Source: a virus. From it: DNA of 20,149 bases. Below, piece after piece: positions 1-7,600 of this stretch; position 1 is the first letter of the stretch, and each line of letters opens with the position of its first letter. The DNA is taken from the IMG/VR virus record IMGVR_UViG_3300030202_003916, positions 1 through 20,149 of that record; one strand, written 5' to 3'. The notes beneath the pieces were generated by a model. The model ran no database searches. It saw nothing but the letters and a program-made list of their open reading frames with translations, and was not told the origin of the DNA. The position numbers were made by a program, and so were the translations under genes.

Positions 1-493
1 TGTCTTCAAACTTACCCCACATACCGGAGGAAAGCTGATGAATAAGCATGTGTGAATGCTCGTAAATAAATCTTTTGTCTCCTACCGCACTGATTAAGGT
101 TGCTGCTGAAGCGGCAGATCCATCAATATAAGTATGAACTGGAGTTTTACAATTTAATATTACATCAACAGTTGAGAACCCCGCAAAAACGGATCCTCCA
201 TATGAACTGATATGTAATTTAATTGGAGGTGGTTCGGAGTCATATTTGACTTTGAATACTTGCAAATCTTTATCAACTGTTCTGAGTGCTTTATTTAAAA
301 GCTTCGCATTTTTTTCGCTAACTTCTCCATAAAACATGATTACATTATCCATCACATCTACTGAATCTGGCATTTGTGGAGCACCTCCGTCGCCGGTCAT
401 TAATATGATTGGTGTTACTCCACCATCATCGTGGATATCTTCTTCTTCGATTTTCTCTTTGGTTTTATCGTCGCACCAATAATATCTTGTCAT
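1..493 (-). CDS. ClpP-like serine protease (partial, C-terminus beyond window)
   Basis: An open frame starts at ATG 493-491 and runs off the left edge, giving 164 residues. The ClpP/crotonase-like signature is clear: SSYGGSVFAGFSTVDVI near residues 96-112 (substrate-binding Gly-rich loop), GSAASAATLISAVG at 125-138 with Ser129 as the likely nucleophile, and MLIHQLSSG at 149-157 with His152 as the likely catalytic His. The third catalytic residue lies beyond the window. The first ~90 residues form an acidic extension not found in bacterial ClpP. A Shine-Dalgarno AAGGAAA precedes the ATG. In phages, ClpP-like proteins can be prohead proteases or accessory peptidases; the sequence does not separate these roles. 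It is the last gene seen of the minus-strand run that includes purA. Confidence 0.85.
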   Translation of the reverse strand, partial: MTRYYWCDDKTKEKIEEEDIHDDGGVTPIILMTGDGGAPQMPDSVDVMDNVIMFYGEVSEKNAKLLNKALRTVDKDLQVFKVKYDSEPPPIKLHISSYGGSVFAGFSTVDVILNCKTPVHTYIDGSAASAATLISAVGDKRFIYEHSHMLIHQLSSGMWGKFED

Positions 494-505
494 GTTGTTT
501 CCTTT

Positions 506-514
506 TATAATTAG
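506..514 (-). promoter_or_regulatory. CTAATTATA element upstream of the ClpP-like gene
   Basis: The minus strand reads CTAATTATA followed by AAAGGAAACAAC and the ATG at 493. The same nine bases occur before the genes at 3433 and 18991, each followed by a purine-rich Shine-Dalgarno. It differs at one position from the CTA(T/C)TTA(T/C) element found directly at other starts. It may be a promoter -10-type element. It overlaps the stop codon of the preceding gene. Confidence 0.3.
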
Positions 515-735
515 TTAAGTTCTCTTGGAACTGAATTGTCGTGAGAGTATAAAATTTCATATACTCCAACTATTCTATACTGACCCGGTTCTGTATCGGG
601 TTTATCATTAAGCGTATCAAGATAATCATAGGCGAAGCTCATGGCTTCAGTGAAACTATCTAAAATTTTATGGCAGCTTGTGCCTCGCTTTGCTTTATCA
701 TTCTTAAAATGAAATTTAAAAAATTTGTTATTCAT
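511..735 (-). CDS. small hypothetical protein, 74 aa
   Basis: I place the start at ATG 735-733, where TAGGGAGA lies about six bases upstream. A longer frame back to 900 exists but would run inside purA, so I reject it. The product is a 74-residue mixed alpha/beta protein (starts MNNKFFKFHF, contains EAMSFAYDYLDTL and QYRIVGVYEILYS) with no signal peptide, membrane segment or metal motif. The 10-base gap to purA indicates the same operon. I do not recognise the family. Confidence 0.6.
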   Translation of the reverse strand: MNNKFFKFHFKNDKAKRGTSCHKILDSFTEAMSFAYDYLDTLNDKPDTEPGQYRIVGVYEILYSHDNSVPRELN

Positions 736-745
736 TTTATTCTCC

Positions 746-1756
746 CTAAATTTTATGTGGGCTATCTGAAAAGAAAATATCAATATCCTTACCAGTACTA
801 GCCAAGAATTCTTCAATTCTGTTAGTGAAATCTTCTTCTGTCGAAACATATTCAAAGAAGTCAGATTTGCCATCGTTGTTTCTAAGACTCCAGTTGCCAA
901 CGATGCGCATAATATCCATTTTATTAATTACAACACGATTCACACCGTTCAGTTGAACTGACTTTTTAAGAAACGGAAGGCTAATCCAGTTACACTGTCT
1001 AACTCTTCCAGTTGTAGCACCAAATTCCTGCCCAGCTTCTTGGATGTGGGCAAAAACTTTATTATGTGGTGGTTGGAACTGTTTTGTACCAACATAAGTC
1101 TCGTAAGCTTTGGCAACTCCCCATACATCACGGATGGCATAGTGAGGAATAGCATTTAAAAGCACCGAGGATGTCAGACAATGGCTTGAAGTGACAAAAG
1201 GGTAGTCTCCCCAGTCAATATCCAGTCCAAAGCCTTGAGCACCTTCACAGAGGATTTTAACATCAGTCTGATTCCAGAACTCATCATGTAGATCGATCAA
1301 GTATGGTTTAAGCTCTGGAATGTCCTTTGCCATGATGCCCGTTCTAGCATACTTATCTCTGTAAGCGGGACCATTACCTCGTTTGGTGGTACCGATCTTT
1401 TTATCTTTGCCGTCTTCTTCTTTGTGGTCATCTGTGATCACATGACAGTTTTCAGCGATGTAAATAAGTCCCTCAGTGTCGATTCCACCTGACTTAAGTT
1501 CATCCAACTCTCGGAAGAATTGTACAGGATCAAGAACACAACCGTTCCCAATAATACTTTTAATCCCAAAGAAAACACCCGCTGGAATGTGGTGAGTAAC
1601 AAACTTGTTACCTTCATGAAAAATAGTGTGCCCAGCATTGCAACCGCCATTGTAGCGTAAGACATGTGTGTAACCTCCTGTTTTACAAAGATGGTGAGTA
1701 ACTTTTCCTTTGCCTTCATCACCATATTGAAGACCAACGACGACATCAGCTATCAT
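746..1756 (-). CDS. purA: adenylosuccinate synthetase, compact phage/archaeal-length form
   Basis: PurA joins IMP and aspartate using GTP to make adenylosuccinate, the first dedicated step to AMP. Visible motifs: GLQYGDEGKGK at 8-18 (P-loop-like, with catalytic Asp13), NAGHTIFHEG at 40-49 (catalytic His43), RGNGPAYRDKYARTG at 126-140 (IMP site), EGAQGFGLDIDWGDYPFVTSS at 171-191, TTGRVRQCNW at 248-257, and INKMD at 277-281 (guanine recognition). At 336 residues it is about 90 shorter than typical bacterial PurA and close to archaeal PurA and phage PurZ. PurZ, the diaminopurine-pathway paralogue, is reported to replace the catalytic Asp; here Asp is kept, favouring ordinary PurA activity. The usual SSNTTAGG segment reads SSHCLTSS, a departure in the IMP site. 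The start overlaps the preceding gene by 11 bases. Confidence 0.88.
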   Translation of the reverse strand: MIADVVVGLQYGDEGKGKVTHHLCKTGGYTHVLRYNGGCNAGHTIFHEGNKFVTHHIPAGVFFGIKSIIGNGCVLDPVQFFRELDELKSGGIDTEGLIYIAENCHVITDDHKEEDGKDKKIGTTKRGNGPAYRDKYARTGIMAKDIPELKPYLIDLHDEFWNQTDVKILCEGAQGFGLDIDWGDYPFVTSSHCLTSSVLLNAIPHYAIRDVWGVAKAYETYVGTKQFQPPHNKVFAHIQEAGQEFGATTGRVRQCNWISLPFLKKSVQLNGVNRVVINKMDIMRIVGNWSLRNNDGKSDFFEYVSTEEDFTNRIEEFLASTGKDIDIFFSDSPHKI

Positions 1757-1973
1757 TGAGCTTCTCCTTGCGTTGCTTCTTACGACTGAGACGTTTTGGT
1801 TGTTCTCCTGATCTCGATCTGGTCTTTACTACAAAACCTTTCAATTGTTTCTTAACTTTAACTTGTAAATTTTTGTTTGAGGAAAGTTGATTTCTCTTCT
1901 TATCCGCACCCTCAAAAGTGTCAAAACGACCTGCGATTTTCCATGGTCGTCCGAATGATGGATCTGCCTCCAT
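1746..1973 (-). CDS. small basic hypothetical protein, 75 aa
   Basis: A strong Shine-Dalgarno, AGGAGGT, lies five bases before ATG 1973-1971, so expression is likely. The 75-residue product has an N-terminal part PWKIAGRFDTFEGADKKRNQ, of the kind seen in small phage proteins with an alternating strand-helix layout, and a very basic C-terminus (KRLSRKKQRKEKL) that could bind nucleic acid. Its last 11 bases overlap the start of purA, suggesting translational coupling. No family recognised. Confidence 0.6.
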   Translation of the reverse strand: MEADPSFGRPWKIAGRFDTFEGADKKRNQLSSNKNLQVKVKKQLKGFVVKTRSRSGEQPKRLSRKKQRKEKLNDS

Positions 1974-1981
1974 AGTACCTC

Positions 1982-2293
1982 CTATTTCTTTGGCTTAATA
2001 AAATATGTCTGAATGTAATAACCAGCTACTTTGAACTTTTCACCAGTTTTAATACAAACCATAATGTGTGGTTTATAAGTATAAACTTCTTCTCTTTTGC
2101 TGTCAACCTTTTTTATAACTCTTTCTGTTATTTGTCCAGCATAAATAAAAAGAGATTGTTTATATTTTAAATTTTCTTTGTACACAGGAGAAAAACCTCC
2201 TAATGTTAATCTATCTTCTTTCACCACTACTTGCTTCTTAGTGGTTGGTTTAATAATATAGAATTCACCTATTACTAGATCTGAAATCTTCAT
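1982..2293 (-). CDS. hypothetical protein, 103 aa
   Basis: Begins MKISDLVIGEFYIIKP and is rich in beta-prone residues (KQVVVKEDRLTLGGF, SLFIYAGQI, PHIMVCIKTGEKFKVAGYYI), suggesting a small SH3-like or OB-like barrel; that is inference from composition only. No signal peptide. No Shine-Dalgarno precedes the ATG. Instead a good sigma70-type promoter ends seven bases upstream, so the message may be leaderless. It leads the set of five genes running to the left edge. Confidence 0.6.
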   Translation of the reverse strand: MKISDLVIGEFYIIKPTTKKQVVVKEDRLTLGGFSPVYKENLKYKQSLFIYAGQITERVIKKVDSKREEVYTYKPHIMVCIKTGEKFKVAGYYIQTYFIKPKK

Positions 2294-2299
2294 AAGAAG

Positions 2300-2328
2300 A
2301 TTATATCATCCTTTTGTAACTTTGTAAA
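2300..2328 (-). promoter_or_regulatory. sigma70-type promoter upstream of the 103-aa gene
   Basis: On the minus strand: TTTACA (2328-2323), a 17-base spacer, then TATAAT (2305-2300) preceded by TGA, an extended -10. The expected start site is 2293, exactly the A of the downstream ATG, predicting a leaderless transcript. The promoter overlaps the stop codon of the LamG-like gene. It would drive the unknowns, purA and the ClpP-like gene. Confidence 0.55.
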
Positions 2329-3433
2329 CTGTGTTACGAAATCTTAGGTTGGCTGGTCCACGAACTTTCATTCTAAATGGAACAAATTCAGCTAGTTTTT
2401 CGCTTGTGTCATATTGAGAACTTAGGTTTGACATTTCATCATCAACAAAATCTTTAGAATATCTTTTTTTGGTTACTTCGCCTTGCTTGTTTGGAAAAGC
2501 TACATAAGGGGTTAACCCATTTGTTGGCGCGGAACTTTTAAAAGGATGATCGGCGGCTAAATCTCCAGTTAATCCCCACTTGTGAGCTAAATACCCCTCA
2601 ACCCTTTGACGATCATCGGTTGAAAATCCACTGCCAGTGATCATGATCATTTCAGCAAGGATAAATTCCATTCCTCTACCACCGCCACCAATCTCTTCAC
2701 CAATCCAAAACTCTAAATCTTGATCAAAATTATTTGTGGTTAGAGTTGTTGATGAATAGGTACCTTCGGTCTGTTTACCATCCTTAGTCAGATAACCAGA
2801 GGTGCCAGAGTGTTGGTGATAAGTAAGGTTACCTACACCAGTTTTGTTGTAATAAAAACTATTACTATCACTTTCATTTGGGCGATATTCTTCACCGCCG
2901 CCCCAAGATGCCATAAAATAATAATGATCAGTATCTGAGAGGTCGCCTGAACCAGTGACCCACAGGGCTAATCCGTACCCTTTTCCTGTTTGACCTTTAC
3001 CATATTGGTAAAGATAATTTGCACCAGCATAATAATCCATTGGTTTATAAACATAAAATGCATATCTTGGGTCATTCAATTCTGCTAAGTGTCCATCAAA
3101 AGCATCTAAAGTTGCAGTTAATGCTGTATCTGGTGTGCTTTGCTGACTTGCTTCCCAGAAATGCAAAGTATTTCTGTTGTTAATTAACAACGAGTCTGTA
3201 TCATTTGAAAATCTTGGTACTTGGTAAGTTGCGGGTGCTCCAAAACTAATGTCATTAATTTTATCTTTTATGATACTGACATAAGAGTGATCGCCGTCAA
3301 CAAAAGTTGTTATTTGATCAGTATCTTCGCAATCGATCCAAGCAACAACATCAGAACTCAAAGCCTGGGACCCAGTGGCTGATGGTGTCCACAAGCCTAC
3401 ATTATCTGATCCATATTTAGCACTAGCTGCCAT
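2306..3433 (-). CDS. LamG/concanavalin-like phage structural protein
   Basis: A 375-residue protein with a beta-rich jelly-roll composition and the signature STDDRQRVEGYLAHKWGL followed by LAADHPFKSS (residues 271-301). That signature is common in phage tail or virion proteins with a LamG-like domain. It is preceded by EFILAEMIMITGS, the usual final strand of such folds. The glycine-, aromatic- and Asp-rich N-terminal 250 residues fit a carbohydrate-binding or decoration role. The C-terminal ~70 residues (from GLTPYVAFP) are a separate basic region ending RFRNTVYKVTKG. Shine-Dalgarno GAGGAT lies eight bases upstream of the ATG. It is probably a virion surface protein, perhaps head decoration or tail fibre; which one cannot be read here. 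Confidence 0.75.
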   Translation of the reverse strand: MAASAKYGSDNVGLWTPSATGSQALSSDVVAWIDCEDTDQITTFVDGDHSYVSIIKDKINDISFGAPATYQVPRFSNDTDSLLINNRNTLHFWEASQQSTPDTALTATLDAFDGHLAELNDPRYAFYVYKPMDYYAGANYLYQYGKGQTGKGYGLALWVTGSGDLSDTDHYYFMASWGGGEEYRPNESDSNSFYYNKTGVGNLTYHQHSGTSGYLTKDGKQTEGTYSSTTLTTNNFDQDLEFWIGEEIGGGGRGMEFILAEMIMITGSGFSTDDRQRVEGYLAHKWGLTGDLAADHPFKSSAPTNGLTPYVAFPNKQGEVTKKRYSKDFVDDEMSNLSSQYDTSEKLAEFVPFRMKVRGPANLRFRNTVYKVTKG

Positions 3434-3444
3434 ATTTTATCCTC

Positions 3445-3741
3445 TTAATCATTATAATTAGCCTTCTTTTTTAAAAATCCCCAAGTCTTGATGTCGACAC
3501 CTAGGAATCTACTGGCTGAACTATTCGTGCTGAAATGTTGTTTTGTGAAATTAATCAAACTAGTTTTAATCATGTTGGGAAGTACAAACCAGATCTTAAA
3601 ACCATATGGCTCGCCTTTTAGAGCTTTAGCACCTATTTCTAATTTTAAATGGACCAGTTCTTCTACAGTTAAATTAGCAATTAGAGCTTCAACATCTTTA
3701 CTAATTCTTTTTTGTTCTCTAAGACTTTTTAAAATACTCAT
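3445..3741 (-). CDS. small hypothetical protein, 98 aa
   Basis: The start overlaps the 3' end of the upstream gene by 23 bases with no Shine-Dalgarno, suggesting translational coupling. The N-terminal half is helical and charged (LREQKRISKDVEALIANLTVEEL); the C-terminal half carries GFKIWFVLPNMIKTSLINF and SASRFLGVDIKTWGFLKK. The latter resembles helix-turn-helix or adaptor-like segments but not strongly enough to name. No signal peptide or catalytic motif. It sits between the scaffold-like and LamG-like genes, suggesting a virion-related role. Confidence 0.55.
   Translation of the reverse strand: MSILKSLREQKRISKDVEALIANLTVEELVHLKLEIGAKALKGEPYGFKIWFVLPNMIKTSLINFTKQHFSTNSSASRFLGVDIKTWGFLKKKANYND
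3453..3461 (-). promoter_or_regulatory. CTAATTATA element upstream of the LamG-like gene
   Basis: The minus strand reads CTAATTATAATGATTAAGAGGATAAAATATG, ending at the LamG-like start. It is the same nine-base string as at 506-514 and on the plus strand at 18974-18982, in each case followed by a Shine-Dalgarno-like run. It overlaps the end of the 98-aa gene. Candidate internal promoter for an abundant structural protein. Confidence 0.3.
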
Positions 3742-4672
3742 GATTTGGAGCTAGCTTTCTTAGAACCTTGAGGACACTGAGACCTTCTTCAAGAGTAGCA
3801 CCCTCTTCACCAGCAGCAAAGCGGGCAGTGTTAGCCTTTGCTTTCTCATATTCTGGAGAAGTTGGTTCCGGAAGCTCTACATTCTCTTCCTGATCGAACT
3901 GATCAAAGTACATTTTGAGGTTTGCTACTAAGAAGTCAGCATAGTCTTCTTTATCTTTCTTGAGTGAGAGCATGGCATAGCCATCTGCGATCTGCTTCTG
4001 AACCTTGGGGAATGTTCTCTGAGCCATTTCCATGCCTGTGTCGTCTAGACCACCAAGCTGAACAAATTCTTTTTCACCAGTAACTGCTTTCGCTACATCA
4101 GTAGCACCTTCTGGTTCTGGTGCTTCTTCTGGTTCATCGTCAGCTTCGATATCAATAAATTTATCTTCATCATCACCAACAGACACATCGATCGCATCCT
4201 GCTCTTCTAGTTCATCAACAGGCTCTTCTAGTGGTTCTTCGATATCGAGTTCAGCCTCTACTTCTGGATTATCAGGCATTGTGACTTCTTCTCTTTCCTC
4301 ATCGCCGGCTCTTCTTTCTTCTTCTGAGCCAGTAGTAAGATCGACTCTAACCAAAGTATTAATGGAGTTTTGAATCACATGGGCTCTAAAAGATTTTCTT
4401 TGTTCTGGGCTGGAAGTTAATTGTTCATAGCCTTGTTTAATAATAGGAATTACTAATTTAAGAGTAGTAGCTAGTACATTAATACCTGTAGATCTATTAG
4501 GAGTATCAGTATTTACATCTGTATCTTCTCTTAGTAATATATTTTTTACTATAGATCTAAGTTTATTTATATATAAGGCTTGCTTAATTTGTTCTTCTAA
4601 TCTTTCTTTCTTTTTCTTTATAATACCAGCTTTAATAAAAGCTCTTAGTTTTTGTTCTTGTAATTTTTCCAT
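3719..4672 (-). CDS. acidic scaffold-like / internal virion protein, 317 aa
   Basis: The layout is three-part. Residues 1-50 are very basic and helical and contain INKLRSIVKNILLRE (35-49), matching the shared (L/I)(L/I)xE helix of this genome. Residues ~110-195 are extremely acidic (runs such as EEPLEEPVDELEEQDAIDV). The C-terminal ~120 residues are a folded-looking helical domain (GMEMAQRTFPKVQKQIADGY, YADFLVANLKMYFDQFDQEE). Such acidic central regions are seen in phage scaffolding and DNA-mimic proteins. The start sits directly on the CTATTTATACTATG element with no nearby Shine-Dalgarno. The function is inferred from composition only. Confidence 0.6.
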   Translation of the reverse strand: MEKLQEQKLRAFIKAGIIKKKKERLEEQIKQALYINKLRSIVKNILLREDTDVNTDTPNRSTGINVLATTLKLVIPIIKQGYEQLTSSPEQRKSFRAHVIQNSINTLVRVDLTTGSEEERRAGDEEREEVTMPDNPEVEAELDIEEPLEEPVDELEEQDAIDVSVGDDEDKFIDIEADDEPEEAPEPEGATDVAKAVTGEKEFVQLGGLDDTGMEMAQRTFPKVQKQIADGYAMLSLKKDKEDYADFLVANLKMYFDQFDQEENVELPEPTSPEYEKAKANTARFAAGEEGATLEEGLSVLKVLRKLAPNHEYFKKS

Positions 4673-4683
4673 AGTATAAATAG
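4670..4683 (-). promoter_or_regulatory. CTATTTATACTATG start element (candidate leaderless promoter)
   Basis: It lies in the 18-base gap between the 1292-aa gene and the 317-aa gene, with its final ATG as start codon. It matches cTA(T/C)TTA(T/C)(T/A)nTATG, seen with identical spacing at 10110, 14753, 16098 and 17529. Confidence 0.5.
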
Positions 4684-4690
4684 CCCCTAC

Positions 4691-7600
4691 TTAATCTTCC
4701 TCTCTGATTAGAGAAAACTTGTTTTTGTTTCCACCAGCATATCCTTGTACATTGCCACCTGACATCGAGGACATTTCTACAATCTGGTATTCTTCAATCT
4801 CTTCACCTTCAGCCATGGCTCTTGCCTTAAAACCTTCTACCTGACCTAATCTTTTGTTAGCTGCTTTTCTACTTCTGTAACAGCCATACTTTCTAAGCTT
4901 ACCTTCTTTAGTTTTCTTATTCTTAGAAACAACACAGTATTCTTCTTTACCTTTAGTTTTTCTAACCTTTTCAGTAAGTAATACTATATCTAATGCTTTC
5001 TCAATAGTCTCCAGTATAAACCTAACAGATTCATTCAAAGTATTTAACTCTTCATCTTCAAATTTATTAGAAAGGCTATCATCTACAAGCATTTCGAAGG
5101 TAGCCAACTTATCTGCTGTGGACATCTTTTCAGGCATATGATCGACAGCCTTTGTTAAATCTTGTAAAGTGATGTCTGGATAAGAGTCTACAATCTTTCT
5201 GATTGTTGTAGCACTAACTTTTTCTGTTGTGTCGCAGCCCTCATCTCTACAAACTGGTAATACAAAACCTCTAACTGTTAAAGTCTCAGCATTCTTATTC
5301 ATACCAGCATATTTGTCTAAGCTTTCCTGTGGGTATCTCTTAGAATCTGCTTCAGAGGTTAACAATAAAACATTCTCATTCGGACCAGCTTGATCAACAA
5401 TGTAATCATAAGCTGCTGTGATTGGACTTGGTTTGCTTGAAACCTCGACACTCACAGGTTTTGAGATGTTAGCTGCTGAAATAAACTTTTCGAAAATAGC
5501 TTTTGCTTTTTCAGGTGTAATCTTAGCACTGCGAACATTCTTGCCGGGAGCCGAAATGATTACCTTCACTTCATCAACCTCTGGATTTTTAGCAACTCTT
5601 TCGATAACACTAAGGTGTCCTTTATGTGGTGGCTTAAAAGAGCCGGGAAATAAAGCAATATTTTTAGCTTTAACTTCTTTCTCTGCTTCTGGTTCGCCTG
5701 CTCTAAATGAGGTTGCTTCACCACCTAAGATAAACTCACCAGTAATCTTGGTATCGAAGTCATCGCCGGATAGCCTAATAACGAGCCCCTCGTGCTCTGT
5801 AGCGGGTCCTGAGACCGCAGGGTGGTCTACTACCATGTTATTCATAATAACATTGCCTAAGAGCCTTGTAGCATGCCAAAAAACAGCACCATCAATAGCT
5901 CTTTGGTAATCTTCATCAGAAGCTAATAATTCATCTAATGGGATCTGTCTTTCAGGATCAGCATTGGTATCAGCAGCGGAAGCACCTAGAACAGCCTTGT
6001 AGATCTCTTTACCTTGTGCTGGCGGTGTACGACCATCAACAGTACGGACTTTCTCTTTAATTCTATTCTTAGCTGCTTTAAGTCTATCGCCAAGTGTTTC
6101 TTCTCTGATATCACCAGTTGAGTAAGTCACAGGAACTGGGACATCCATGACAGGGCTGAAATCAAAATCACCAGTTGATGTAGAAGGAATCTCGGAGTAC
6201 ACTTTGAAGCCGTATTTATCAGCTACTTTATTTAATTTTTCTACTAGCCTATCCATAACTTCTTGATCGTAAGCTACAGGAACTGATGGATCTTTAATTG
6301 TCTTGTTAGTCTCTGGATCTATTGGTCTTTCTAAGCCGGGTCTTACTGGCTGACCTTTTCTGTTTTTCTTTTCATAGAACTGATTGATACCATGAATCTT
6401 TAAGAAGTCGTGATCGTAAGCTAAGACATTCGTTGTGCCCTTTACATACTCCATATTAAAGAATTTTGTTGGGTCATCAAGAACACCAAGCTCTTTCAAT
6501 TCAGAAGAGGCTTCTTTTAATGCATCGTTAAAAATACCTAACACATTTTCACCAGCAGGAATCATTCCATGTCCAGCACTGAATCTTTCAGGTAATCTAT
6601 CTGTAGTTATACCTTCAACATCAATAGACTTTCCTGACCCACGATCCATTGCAAACTCTTTGCCTGTTGGAGTATCAATAATCTTAATACTTGTGTTGAC
6701 ACCATCAATTTTAGTGTCAGGCTGTTTGCCACCTTTGATCTCTGAGCCCATTTGTTCAAACTTTTTGATTAGATCTTCGCCAGTTTTGACGTCATCTAAA
6801 TCAAATGGGTGGCGCATATGACCGCCAGCCCCACCTTCGGTGAGCAGTTCTTCAGCAACAATTTCGTATTCTTCTTCAATAATTTCGTTAATGATAGATC
6901 TAAGTCTGGTCATATTCTTTTTATGTTCTTTCAATTTGATATCATTTGCTAAAGCAATTTTACCTAATAAAAAATCAAACTGACTTTTATCTGTTATTGT
7001 GCCATCATTGTTGGCAAAATCACTAGCTATTTTTTGTGGAGGATCTTTAACTAGATCTTCTTTCACCCCTAAAGTCTGAAGGGCATCGTTCATTCCTTTC
7101 ATTTCAGTATCGTCGATGCTAACAATTGCCTTTTCAATAAAATCTTTTAGCTCTGGTGTATAAATTTTATCATTGAAGAGTTTTGTAAATTGTTCTTTGT
7201 TCGCAACAAATTGAGCTTTGCCAAATTCGGTACCCCTCAATAAAATTGCCAATGTGGTGGCAGGCTGCTGCCCTTTGCACCCAACTGTCATTGGGTAGCT
7301 GTCACACTTCTTTGTACCAGTGACGGGTCCTACCACAGTCCCCGGTACTTTATTTAAGGTTGTTTTCCTTATTCTCTTAAGTTCTTTAAAAGTAGGAAAT
7401 TTCATTACAGCTTGTACAAGAGCATAATTTGACTCCAACCATTTATATTTAGCCATGGCTGCCCTTGATACTGGGGCTCTTAATATTTCTTTAATACAAC
7501 CTGTAAACCTTGCAAAATCTGCACCACCGCCAACAACATATTCTTTTTTAGATGCATCATATGTAATGTTACCACTTTCTATATCATGCTTGATTAATGA

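Noticed and set aside
736-900. Upstream extension of the 74-aa gene giving 129 residues
   Set aside because: It lies wholly inside the purA coding end and ignores the TAGGGAGA ribosome site just before ATG 735.
746-1756. Calling the gene purZ (diaminopurine pathway)
   Set aside because: The catalytic Asp in GDEGKGK is kept, and no datZ or mazZ partner is seen in the window.
4675-4682. TATAAATA on the plus strand, the T4 late-promoter core
   Set aside because: It would transcribe antisense into the 1292-aa gene, and it is the reverse complement of the minus-strand start element, which has consistent spacing to ATGs. Not fully excluded.
5418-5909. Long plus-strand open frame of 163 codons opposite the 1292-aa gene
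   Set aside because: It has no ribosome site or family pattern, and the minus frame carries the nucleotidylyltransferase motifs; it is a shadow.
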